DNA of 64,000 nucleotides. It comes from Oryza sativa Japonica Group (taxonomy: Eukaryota; Streptophyta; Magnoliopsida; Poales; Poaceae). Under the pieces are notes generated by a model. It did no database searches, had not been told where the DNA came from, and saw nothing but the letters and a program-made list of their open reading frames with translations. This document shows, piece after piece, positions 14,061-25,300 of this stretch. Where the stretch lies: contig NC_089041.1 in the NCBI RefSeq assembly GCF_034140825.1, forward strand, positions 28,533,501-28,597,500. Reading direction: 5' to 3'. Within the stretch, counting starts at the first letter, position 1, and each line of letters opens with the position of its first letter. Made by a program: the position numbers and the translations under genes.

Positions 14061-14210
14061 TTACTAGGTTATTTTTTATAGGAGAGGGAGTACTCTACAT
14101 AGTTAGTGTGGACGTTCTAATACGATGGAAGTATGATCCTCGGTTGCTGCTACCAACAGAACTTGCAAGCATATTCAATCCGACACCTCGTTTGAGCACT
14201 TGAAGACTAG

Positions 14211-14338
14211 GGCTGTGTTTAGATATAAAGTTTAGATCCAAACTTCTATCACATCAACATGTCATACACATAACTTTTCAGCCACATCATCTCTAATTTT
14301 AACAAAAATTTAAACTTTGCGCTGAACTAAACATAGCC
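14211..14338. mobile_element. Small MITE with GGCTGTGTTTAG ends
   Basis: Inverted ends GGCTGTGTTTAG (14211-14222) and CTAAACATAGCC (14327-14338) bracket a 128-bp AT-rich segment. The flanks read CTAG and CTAG-like, so a short target duplication is possible. The interior resembles the element at 6151-6302 read from the other strand. Confidence 0.6.
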
Positions 14339-15403
14339 TAGAATTATTACCAAACCAAATCCAATCGTGTCTCTTTAATATATCTGCACGTTTATTCTAC
14401 GAATTCATAGTAGTAGCTCTATAATCTACGTACGGCTTCTTTGCCACGGAATATTATGATGACCATTAACGATCAAACTAATTTCAACCTGTGGTCAAAA
14501 GGCCATCATATTCCGCGTGAATTAATTGAGCTGCTTTTTCAGATGAAAACGAAGATAAAAGGTGTTAAACACTCAGACTCCGTGACTATACGTGCGTGTA
14601 CTGAACTCCAAAGTCCAAAAACGTCCTATCTTAAGGGCGCTCGGGACTGAATCGTGCAAAATTCTGATTTGTTCATTTAGTTTTTTTTTTTGGTCCTAGC
14701 GGAACTTGATTCGAATAGTCAGATGGCGTGTCCTAACCACCTTGTCAAAAACAATTCCGGCCACATAATGACCCCAGTGACTCCAAGAGCCGTGATATAA
14801 TTAATAATAAGATAAAGTACAGTGCTCGTGAGATTGACTACAGGATCGCATGGAACCAAGCCGATCTCACAAATTAGATTGGAAAACTGCAATTATTGAG
14901 TTAATATATGCACAGCATATGTCATCTAAAAAAGGAGTATACAGCACAGGATCCTTATTTTAAAACCCTTTTGACAATGACCAGCACGTTTCACTCTACT
15001 ACAATTCTCTTACCTCCGTCGTTTTCCACGTCGTGTATAATATGTTCTTGGTCAAAAAAATAACAGGTGCTCGCTGATTTATTTTATACCAACATTTATA
15101 TATTCTTCAAGAGTTTCGAGCAGCTCATATATCCTTTTTAGGGTGTGCTTAAATGAAGTGTTCGGCAGCATGGCAATATAGAAGATTTGTGTTGTTTTCG
15201 CGTGCACGCTTTTCGAATTAAGATGTATTTTTTAAAATATCTATGGAAAATTTGATTAAAAACATATACTAAAAAATTTTAAATAATTAACACTCAACTA
15301 ATCTTTTTTATCAAAACACTCAATTAATATTGCACTAATGCCTAACCTCGTTTTACTTATTTTCCTAATTTTTTTATTTTATTACCTCTCGTACACACAC
15401 TAA

Positions 15404-15642
15404 GGCTATGTTCTTTCCTCATGATTGGGAACACTTTCCTCCAGCACGGAAAACAAAGTAGTCCATTATCGCGTGGTTAATTAAGTATTAGCCATTTTTT
15501 TCAAAAATGGATCAATATGATTTTTTTAAACAACTTTTGTATAGAAACTTTTTTTAAAAAATGTACTGTTTAGCATTTTAAAAAGCGTGCGCGCAGAAGA
15601 CAAGAAAGAGGGGATTGGGAACCCTCAGGAAGGAACACAACC
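15404..15642. mobile_element. Tourist-like MITE with TAA target duplication
   Basis: Starts GGCTATGTTCTTTCC and ends GGAAGGAACACAACC, with TAA on both sides (15401-15403 and 15643-15645). A 3-bp TAA/TTA duplication is the mark of PIF/Harbinger-type Tourist MITEs. The interior word AATGGATCAATATGATTTTT also occurs in the element at 16768-17008, so the two belong to one family. Confidence 0.7.
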
Positions 15643-15661
15643 TAAGAAGCTTTAAGCTTTA

Positions 15662-16002
15662 GGCCCTGTTTAGATCCCACCTTAAAATTTTTCACCCTGT
15701 CACATCGAACGTTTGAACACCTGCATGAAGTATTAAATATAGGCTAAAAAATAACTAATTGCATAGATTGCGACTAATTTACGAGACGAATCTTTTAAGC
15801 CTAATTGCTATATGATTTGATAATATGGTGCTACAGTAAACATTACTAATGACGGATTAATTAGGCTTAATAAATTCGTTTCGCGTTTTACTGACGAATT
15901 CTGTAATTAGTTTTTTTATTAGTACCAAAATACCTCATACGACACCCTATATAATACCCGATGTGACACGTAAAAACTTTATGCCGGTGATTAAACACCC
16001 CA
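15662..16002. mobile_element. Tourist-like MITE with TTA target duplication
   Basis: Begins GGCCCTGTTTAGATCCC and ends GATTAAACACCCCA, flanked by TTA on both sides (15659-15661 and 16003-16005). It contains ACTAATTTACGAGACGAATC and GCTACAGTAAACATT, words I recognise as frequent in rice MITEs. It lies only 19 bp from the preceding Tourist element. Confidence 0.7.
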
Positions 16003-16436
16003 TTAGTGCCAGTACATACTACGTGCAAGTGGAGTAAACCTGTTCTCCTGGCAGGAATAATGAATTAATTAGTTGCACATGTGACCAGTGTGTGTGCACG
16101 TGAAGGAGTAGATCACAGCTAACTGAACGACGGCTGGGCCGGGGCAACAACGCGATTGGCACGCGGAATCTGCAGGGGATTGGTACATGAAGAGATGAGA
16201 GAGCCCTTGTCGCCACGACGAGACATGCATTCGCGTGTGACGTACTCTCGCAGTCTCGCTCGCTCGCCTCATCCGTGGAAGCCAACCACCGAGCAGGGCC
16301 GTGCTTCCGGACGAACGGAACGGAACGGAACGGAACATGCATCATCATCCCGGTGGTGGTCCGCGGGGCGGCCTGGCCCGTTTTCGCCCATGACGATAAG
16401 GCACCACCACGTCGCTGTCTCTTCCATTTATACTTA

Positions 16437-16604
16437 CTCCCTCCGAATAAAAAACAATTTTTAACTGTGTATATAGACATAGCCGCTTCATCAGCTAAAA
16501 AAAACCTAACTTCTGGCTATATATTTGGATACTATTATAACTTATGTCTTATGTCCAGATACATAGTCAGAAGTTGGCTTCTTTTTTTTTTTTTACAGAG
16601 AGAG
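16437..16604. mobile_element. Stowaway-like MITE, decayed right end
   Basis: The left end CTCCCTCCGAATAAAAAA and the right end TTTTTTTTACAGAGAGAG are inverted relatives of the common CTCCCTCCGT terminus. The middle has GGCTATATATTTGGATAC-type and mirrored words. The ends have drifted, so the limits are approximate. Confidence 0.5.
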
Positions 16605-16615
16605 CACTTTACTTA

Positions 16616-17092
16616 AGGGTGATTGGTTGGTTATTTCACATTGCCAAGCCACATCATAGTCATGCCACATTTTTCTTAGGTATTCGTTTGTTTTGATGTT
16701 ATAATGATATGCCATAGTTTCTTAGCCTTGGGACCCACATGTCATTCTCTTAAATTTGAAACAGAGTGGGTGTGTTCGGAATAGCATGTTTCCGGCATGC
16801 ACAGCAAACACGGAAAACGAAGCGGTCCATTAGCGCGTGATTAATTAAGTATTAGCTAATATTATTTTCAAAAATAGATCAATATGATTTTTTAAGCAAC
16901 TTTCGTATATATTTTTTTTGCAAAAAAACGCACTGTTTAGCAGTTTAAAAAGCGTGCGTGCGAAATACAATGGAGAGGGGCTGGGAACATAGGGTTCTAA
17001 ACACAGCCTGTCACTCTTGTAGCCAACTTTTTCTTAGTCATACGTGTGTCATAAATTGTCTATGGTAAGGATAGAATCAACCAAACACCCCC
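16616..17092. mobile_element. Outer Tourist-like MITE split by a second MITE
   Basis: The left end AGGGTGATTGGTTGG and right end CAACCAAACACCCCC are inverted copies, flanked by TTA (16613-16615 and 17093-17095). Its middle is interrupted by the element at about 16768-17008. Confidence 0.6.
16768..17008. mobile_element. Inner MITE nested in the 16616-17092 element
   Basis: Starts GGGTGTGTTCGGAATAGC and ends TTCTAAACACAGCC. The interior matches the Tourist element at 15404-15642 (CGGAAAACGAAG, GATCAATATGATTTTT, AAAAAGCGTGCG). It is therefore the younger insertion of the two nested elements. Confidence 0.6.
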
Positions 17093-17296
17093 TTAGCTTG
17101 CTAGCTAAGCTTTTTTTTTTTAGGAAAAAAAATCGCTGGCTTAGGTCGTCCGAGACGATGACCGTACTGACCCACTCCATCTGTTTTTGACTTTTGACTG
17201 CCTAATTAGGCTATTGGAGACGTGTTCCGTCTGACAGCTCCATCGATTGTTAAAATTAAATTGTAAAATTTTATTTTGAGGTTGATTTTAGTTTTT

Positions 17297-17386
17297 CAAT
17301 TGTAGATTACCTTTTAATATTTGTCTTAATCACTAAGGATACAATTGTAGTTTACCTTTTAATATTTGTCTTAATCACTAAGGATA
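17297..17386. repeat. Two tandem copies of a 45-bp unit
   Basis: Copy one is 17297-17341 and copy two 17342-17386, differing at about one base. Each begins CAATTGTAG and ends CACTAAGGATA. A recent local duplication is the simplest explanation. Confidence 0.85.
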
Positions 17387-17399
17387 CATATATAAATGT

Positions 17400-19022
17400 T
17401 AAACATCAAATATTTTTAGGTGCTAATAAGCACTGCTCAGTAAAAAAAATCAAACCCTAGATTTCAATCTAGATATAAGGTTTAAATTTTTTTTGGAACG
17501 AAGGGGATACACGGATAAGACCATGAGTAGTTGGCTGAACAGCTGCTGATGGTGGCGGTGGTGCTCTATCAGTGTTTATCTGCTCAAGGGAGGGAGTTGC
17601 CAATTGCAGCTCTATATATAGAGAGAGAGTGGCGATCATGGATCACTTGTTTGGATGTGAACGATTCAGGAATTGTCATTTGTGGATGTGAACGACTCTG
17701 GGAAAGCCTTTTTGATTGTGACGCATGAATTCGTTGAGTGTAGTGGAAATTAGGCCGTGTCCGTGTGTGGTTCATGCCTGATGTTGATTGATGTTTTTCT
17801 CTCAAACTTTTGGAATTTGCTCTTTTTATCTTGCACGGATGAAGTATTTGAGAAACTTTTAGAAGCACAGGACATGGGAATCTGGTAGTTCGTTGCCACC
17901 TTAAATGATTCAGGAGCTTGTCTTTTGAGCGTGGTCGAACATGGTATATCAAACAAGTGCGCCACAAGAGTACATATATGCAAATTAAAATTTATACGTT
18001 CTAAAATACTTTTTACTTCAAGTAACATGCAATAACGTTGCCACAACCACAAGGTTATTTTTATGAACATCTAGATCAAAAGCCAATCTTTTTACAAATA
18101 ATAAAATCATGTAACATCTAAACATTATGATGGAGATATCTGACAGAGCCTTTATGTTTGCAAGTTAGACAATCTTATTGTAAATCAGTTACGAGTACTA
18201 TATACTAAATTTTTTCTATTTTTATTTAGACAAAAGACTTAACTTGCATAATCGATATCGATGTTGCTGTAAACTGTAAGCAACAGTTGTGCATTAGTCC
18301 ACATATTTTTAGCCGAAAGCCTTTGTTTATGTAATCAATTCTAGTGTTACTAGTAGAAACTATAAAGAGCCGTTTATATTTTAAAGTACTGTACCAGTAC
18401 TTATATATTACTTTCTTCGTTTGATACTATAAAGTTGCTTTGGTTTTTTTTATTACCAAATTTCTTTAGGTTTGCCAAATTTATAGAAAAAATAGTAACA
18501 TCAATAAAATTAAATTAGTTTCATTAAATATAACATTAAATATATATTTAATAATATGTTTGTTTTGTAAAGAAAACTGTTGTTATATCTTTCTACAAAC
18601 TTGATCGAATTTAAACAAATTTAACTAGTAAAAGGACGACTTATAATATGAAACGCAGAGAGTAGTATAATATTCATCGTAGATAATTACATAAACCTTT
18701 AAGCACAACATAGATAATCGCCTCATAAGAAATTATTCTTTTACAAATTTATCACAACAAAATATAATTGTCCAAACACAATTAAGATTGTAGCTTGAAT
18801 TGGCCGTGACACATAACCACCTCCAAAACCAAACACGCTCTTCTTTCCGAAGGAGAAGAGAAGAGAAAGGGAGAAGAAGGGAACATTCCAATCAATTATT
18901 CGGCTGCGAAAAGGCAAGCCGCAAGGCAGCTCAACGCCCGTAGGCAGGGAGAAAGGGAAAGAAAACCAGCAACCGAACGAACGAACGACGCCACCGCCCA
19001 CCACCTCCACCACCAACCCCCC

Positions 19023-19055
<33 letters not shown>

Positions 19056-19381
19056 AGAGACGCAGCCGCAAAAAGCTTTTGCGGAAAATCAATTAAAAAT
19101 TCCTCGCGTGCGAGGAAGACGCCATCGCGAGAGGCGGAAGCGAGCGAGGAGGAGAGGAGGGCGGAATCTCGCGATCCCCAATCCGTGGAGGGGCGCTCCG
19201 ATTCGCCGATTCGGCGAGAGATCCCGCCGATCGGGGAGCTCCCGGGGTGGGATTCGAGCTGCGGGATTTGGGGGCGCTGAGCTTGAGCTCGGGGGAGGCG
19301 GGGGGTGGGCCCAGGGCTGCGAGCGGCGGCGGCGGCGGCGGAGGCGGGGGGTTTGGTTGTGGGTTGTGGGGTTGGGGGTGG
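17400..19381. other. Intergenic region leading into the CW zinc finger gene
   Basis: No coding frame is supported. A Stowaway-like AT-rich segment is at about 18411-18662 (listed separately). From about 18840 the DNA becomes purine- and then C-rich, consistent with a promoter and leader. It includes an uninterrupted run of 27 C (19017-19043) followed by 10 A, then a GC-rich leader to the ATG at 19382. Confidence 0.5.
18411..18662. mobile_element. Stowaway-like MITE remnant
   Basis: Left end CTTTCTTCGTTTGATACTAT and right end TATAATATGAAACGCAGAGAG resemble drifted CTCCCTCCGTTTCATATTAT termini. The interior is rich in TTAAATATAT words. Similar segments occur at 32711-32965 and 41729-41984. Confidence 0.5.
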
Positions 19382-22300
19382 ATGCTGTCGGTGAGGAGGC
19401 GGCAGGAGGATGCACGCGGCGTAGGGCTCCGGGGCGGCGCCGCAGCGGGCGGCATGGAGGACGACGCGGAGCTCGAGGAGGGGGAGGCCTGCGGGGACGA
19501 GACGGCCTTCGTCGACCCCGACGTCGCGCTCTCTTACATTGTGAGTGGTGGCCCGAGCGAAATGCCCGCGGTTTCCTCTGCTCCTGTTGAGTTCGTCGCG
19601 GTTTCTATGCTTGTTTGGTAGTTGCCCGATGACGATTTAAGCTTAGTTGAGTAGTTTGATCGGTTATATTCGTTTAGAGAACGGACATGTCTAGCTTAAA
19701 TTTTATGCTTCGTAGGAGTGATGCTGCTGATTTAGCATGGGAATGAAGTGATTGCATTGATGAATCATTTGAAGTCTGATCAATTCGTTGCTTCGGTTGT
19801 CGGATACTGGAAACAATTGCATTGGTGCAGCATTTAAAGTTTGCTCTTTCTTTTTTTGTTTGTTTCGTAGTAGTTGTTGTTGATGATACTATACTAGTCT
19901 ATGTAGATGAATCCTTTGATGACGCTGGTTATTATGTAATAGAATGTGAATCTACTGGTTGCAATTTTGGTATTTTGTGCGGTTTATTCGAGATTGGCAG
20001 TATTAGCATAACATTTTATATGGTGGAATCAATCTCTCCTCCTTTTCTTTTCCCTTTTGAACTGCCAGGCTGAATTCATGGTGCTATTACTTGGATTTGT
20101 TCATGCAAGGCTACACGTTATTTTTGATAGCAGGACTATGTGCTTCCTCGAGCTACTTTTAATGGATCAAACATCACTCTTAGTCTACAATGCCCAGTGA
20201 ATTAATTAAATACGCTTATGTTTTGAGGTTACTGTCAACAGTTACTTTATAGTAATGAAACGGAATTTTAAACTCAAAATTTCCAATGCATGCTTTATAT
20301 CTGAAATCCTTTGGACCAGAAGAAACGGAAAGGGAAACAAATTGAAAAGGCAGAAATAGCGAAGTGTTTAATTATCAAAACTTGCCTATAGGTAGGTTGC
20401 CTTTTATGGATAACTTGCAACATGAATGCGATAGACACCAGCAACTTTCACTTGAAGACGATATATTGTATTGTGCCAACAATCAAATCTGTTGAATGGT
20501 TCCTTTTTTGTTCTTGATGTGCTTTTTTCCCTCAGGATGAAAAAATCCAAGATGTACTTGGCCATTTTCAGAAGGACTTTGAAGGAGCTGTATCTGCAGA
20601 AAATCTAGGTGAGCAGATATGAGTTGCTGACGTAGTCATTTTCACTTTGGTACACTATAGAGAGACATTAAAACAGGGGATTAAACCATGACAGGATCGA
20701 AGTTTGGTGGGTATGGTTCATTCTTGCCTACTTACCAGCGTTCTCCGCTGCCCCAAACTAGAAGTCCACCTAAGGCGGCAAATGTTAGCTCAAGATCTCC
20801 TTATCACCAGCCTACAGAGGTGCTTAAATTAGTTTTGACTGTAAACATTCAATGTTTTAAAATAATGTTCTGATGAGATGACCTGTAATTTAGAGCATGT
20901 CCCAGAACACTTTGGCTGTGGCAGCTCCATCTGTTTCAAAACATAATGGTTCCATGGTGCCACTTTCTGATGATTCAAGTAAGAAGGAAGTACATCAAAG
21001 CACAAAAGTTGAAAGAGCCTCTAGCACCCAAGATTCATTGAATGGGCTATCTAAGTCTAGTGACCACAATAGATTTAAAGTTCGGATCAAAGTTGGTTCG
21101 GACAATGGTTTGGCAAGAAACAATGCAGCTATTTACAGTGGTTTGGGTCTTGATATTTCTTCACCTTCATCCATAGAGGATAGCCCTGATGGCTGTGGGA
21201 GCCTCTCTCCAGAATTTAACAATGTGCCAATTGAATCTCCCAGGACCATTCTTCAGGTAAATTACTGCATGAACTCTTTGCACTTATTTTTCATTATGCA
21301 AGGTTCATACAATGAATAACTGTCTTCATTCTCTAAATATATGGAACAGATCATGACATGCTTTTCAGTTCCTGGAGGGTTCTTGTTATCCCCTCTGCGA
21401 GATGATCTTGTTCAACTGACACAAAAGGTTGTGCCTACATCAAAGAAATGGGAAACAAATGCAAACACAGAAAATGTACAAGAAAGATATGAAGGGTATG
21501 CGGCTAAAAGGGTGAAATCTGATGCTAAGAAAAAGAAAGCTGTAGATACGAAGAGGTCAAAAAGCAGAAATGATGTCAGCGCAGTTATGAAAAATGAGAT
21601 TGATATAGAAACACCTGCTGGTCAAAAGATCGTATTGGAAGCTCTCAACATACCATTGCTGTCTAATCCCAGAACCATGGAGGCAAAGGACGGGAGCCAG
21701 TTTGAAGAGGATCCTATGCGAGACACCTTGGTGGAAAATAAAGATGCCCGATTGAAAGAACGGACCATCAACAGTGACTTAATGGCAATCAAATATGAAA
21801 ATGTCAAAGCCGAGGCAGCGGAATGTTTAGAGAACAGTGGTCCTGGCAGTTCAGGAATGGATTTTTCAGCAGTCAAGGGGGAAGTGAAATTCAAGGCAGA
21901 AAAAGCAGAGATCCATGTAGAAGACAGGAATACTACTAGTGAAAAGGACTTCCAATCGGATAGAAAACAAGAAAGAAAAATAAAAACAGAGAGTAAGTGC
22001 AATGCCACAGGAGTTAACTTTGAAGGTAACAAGGTTATGAATGAAAGAACACCTGTTGTCGGCAGGAGCATAGGAAAGGTTTCTAGTAAAGAAACATTAC
22101 TTAATGATATTAATGAAGAAAATGTCTCCAAGAGTGAGTCCAGAAGAAGTCAGAAAGAGCAAAACATGAATGCTTCATCATCTTCTGATTTCCTGGAAGA
22201 TGACAGGGGTGTCCTTTCTTCTGGTGCAGTTAAGGAGAGGAAAAATGATTCGCAATCCAAATCTAGCCATCCAGGAAGGAAACCCAAAGCAAAATCACAT

Positions 22301-25300
22301 AGAGATGTTAGGGAGCACTTACCTGAAGGATCTTATGGAGGCAAGGATGATACATTGGAGAATGGAAGTGGGCTGGGAGAGTTACGGCCAAAAAAAATTT
22401 GGAAGAATGATAGTGAGAGGGATTCTGATATGCCTGGGACATCAAAAAGGGAAATTTCATCTAGTTTGAAGAATGATAGGCACACACCTGCTGAGGAGCA
22501 GAGGATGCATGTACCTCCATCTGTTAGTGCACCTACTGCAAATGCAGCTCCTATGCTTCCTGCCCCCGTCGTGATAGAGGAACATTGGGTATGCTGTGAC
22601 ATATGCCAGAAATGGCGTCTCCTGCCATATAAGATGAATCCTTCTCTGCTACCAAAGAAGTGGAAATGTAGCATGCTACAGTGGCTGTAAGTTCAACTTT
22701 TCAAATCCACATATAATCTTCAAATTTCGTTTATTTTAGTACCTTATGTTCCCTTTATACTTCCTGCTCATTTTGCTGCCTCTCTTATTACTTCATTGAA
22801 CCAATGAGTGTATCAGTATTCGGTAGTTAGCATAATAACATGTAATAAGAGGCACCATGTGCATTGAGGGTTGTTTGATTGGACTGCCTAAAATTACTCC
22901 ATCCGTTCTAATGCATATGTTTGATTATTATTTCTCCTAATTATATGTTCTCAATAAATATTAAAGATATAATGGTAACACAATGCTTTTAATGAGAAAC
23001 ATACTAATGCCATCACTAAAATTGTATTACATGGCGAACTTTCTTTCCGTTCTATCTCGAATGCAAGAAATTTTTTGGGTGGAGTGACTAGTGGCTACAG
23101 GATTGGAGTTTGGGTATACTCTTTTAATGGTTTCATGTGCCCCCTATATGCACCTGAACTGTTTAGGCTGTAGTTCAAATTAAAAATGACTATACAGTAG
23201 TTAATGTTATTTTCTGCTATCCTGTAGCTTTCAGTAAGGTGATACATTGGTATGCATGAGTAATGTTATATTTATTCATGTTCGTGCTTATGCGGGACAT
23301 TTTGTTTGTTTGTTGCTGAAAAGCTACATTTTCCAACTTTTGCAGACCAGGGATGAATAGATGTGAAGTTAGTGAAGATGAGACTACCAATGCTCTGAAT
23401 GCACTATATGTCAGTCCAGCCCCTGGCAATGGCGTTGCTTCGGTTGGACATTCTCATGTTGCTTCTTCAGGGCTAACAACATCAAACACTTTGAATGTAA
23501 ATGGACATGTTGAACAAAGTAGGAAAAGGAAGAATACTCTGAGTGACGGAAATGTTTCCTTTGATGTTTCTCAGCAAATGCAAGGTTCGGTTTATCCACT
23601 GAGCAACCAACATGCTCCTATTAGAAGTAAAAGTGCTGCTGATAGTATCCAGTTTCCTGTTGAGAGAGATTCTAAATCAGTTGACCATTTCGTTGAGAAG
23701 AAAAGGTCCAAGAGCAAGAATCATGGTAGCTCTTCTGATGGAGGTTCTGTCTACTGTTTTTCCTTCTATTCTCCTAGTTTGGTTTCCCGTATGAATTCAC
23801 TCTAGTTGCATCATTTGGTTATGTTTCTTTTCTGAAACTTTCTTTATTCAAATACAGGCCATCTCGTGGAAAGATCCAAGAAGCATTCAAAAGTAAAAAG
23901 CAAGAGAGAGATGGATCATGATGAATACAGAACTTCTAAGAAAATTAAGAAAGAGGAGCGGCGCCAGCGCCAGTCTGGCATAGATTCTAACCCTGGATAT
24001 GATTTAGCTAGTGGAGACGTTCCTGATGAGGCCAAAGCTTTGCCTTCAAAATCGATGGCCTTACAGGGTTCGAGTGAAAGGAGTGATGTTCCTCCATCAA
24101 AGTATAAAAGTGTTTCTAAGTATAATTCTTCAGAAAAATCTAAGAGATCTAAGGATGGGGATGTTTTTCTTCCTGAAGACAAGAACAAGGAACATTCTTA
24201 CCCCTCTGATGCACAAAAACCAGATTTGTCTAGTAAGAAGAGGATAGTGAAGGAATGGGAGGAGAGTCAGCACAATTCAACACCTCCGGTGAGTAAAATG
24301 TCTATTGTAAACCAAAGCTCTTCTTCCAAAGAAACCTGCAAGGATCAGAACTTAAAGGAAACAAAGTCAAAGTTAACAAAGTCTGAAGAACCGTTTGCCA
24401 TGACAGATTCAAAATCAATAAAAGTTGCACATTCTAATCAAACTTCACGCAATCTAAATAATGAGCTATTTGAGGACAGCACACCTTTTGCTGTTAAAAG
24501 TGGTATGTCTGAACCACCTGAAAATCGATCTTCTGAACAAGCTTTGGATTTGGCTGAACCTGCCTCCAGTGATTTGGCCTACTTTCAGACTACAGCTGTA
24601 ACTTCAAGCTCCTCAAAGGCTTCCGGCTCTCAGAGAAGGAAACAAAACTTCCACGTTGCAAAAACTTCACCAATTGAGTCTGTCTCTTCATCACCACCTA
24701 GAATCTCTAACAATGACAAGGTCTCCCATGACAAAATACTGGGAAAGGATGGATCTACATGTGCTAATACAAACAACATGCAGAGCTTGGTAAAGAATAC
24801 TGAAGTTATAGTAGATAATGTTCGGCAGGCCAGGAAGTCACATGAGAGCATGCTTGCTAGTGAACCTGTTATGAATGGTTTTTCACAAGGGAACTCTGAT
24901 AAAGATAATGAATTGCCTCAGTTAACTCAAGGCCATGCTTCCAATGGGATTATTTCGGGAAGGAGTTTGGATGATGATCTGCAGCATGCATCTGGGAGGA
25001 AAGATTCTTCTTTGAAAAGCTCCAATGCAGCTAGAAGTCATAACCACTTGCATTATGCTAATAAAAATAACTTGCTTACTGATGGCTCTTCAATCCAACA
25101 TAGGATGGCAGTCTTGGATACTAAAGGTGATTCCATGGTACATGAAAACAAGAGAAGTGTTACTTCTCTCCAAGACAGAAATGGATCAACTCATTACCCA
25201 CCAGATGGAAATCCCCAATCAGAGGTGTCATTCGGAAAAGAAAAGTCACATCCCAAGAGCAACAAGCATGATATGCAGAATTCCAAAGCCCAAATGCTCC

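Noticed and set aside
19108-19590. 160-aa plus-strand frame over the CW gene leader
   Set aside because: Arginine/glycine-rich shadow; the ELEEGEACGDE frame joins properly to exon 2.
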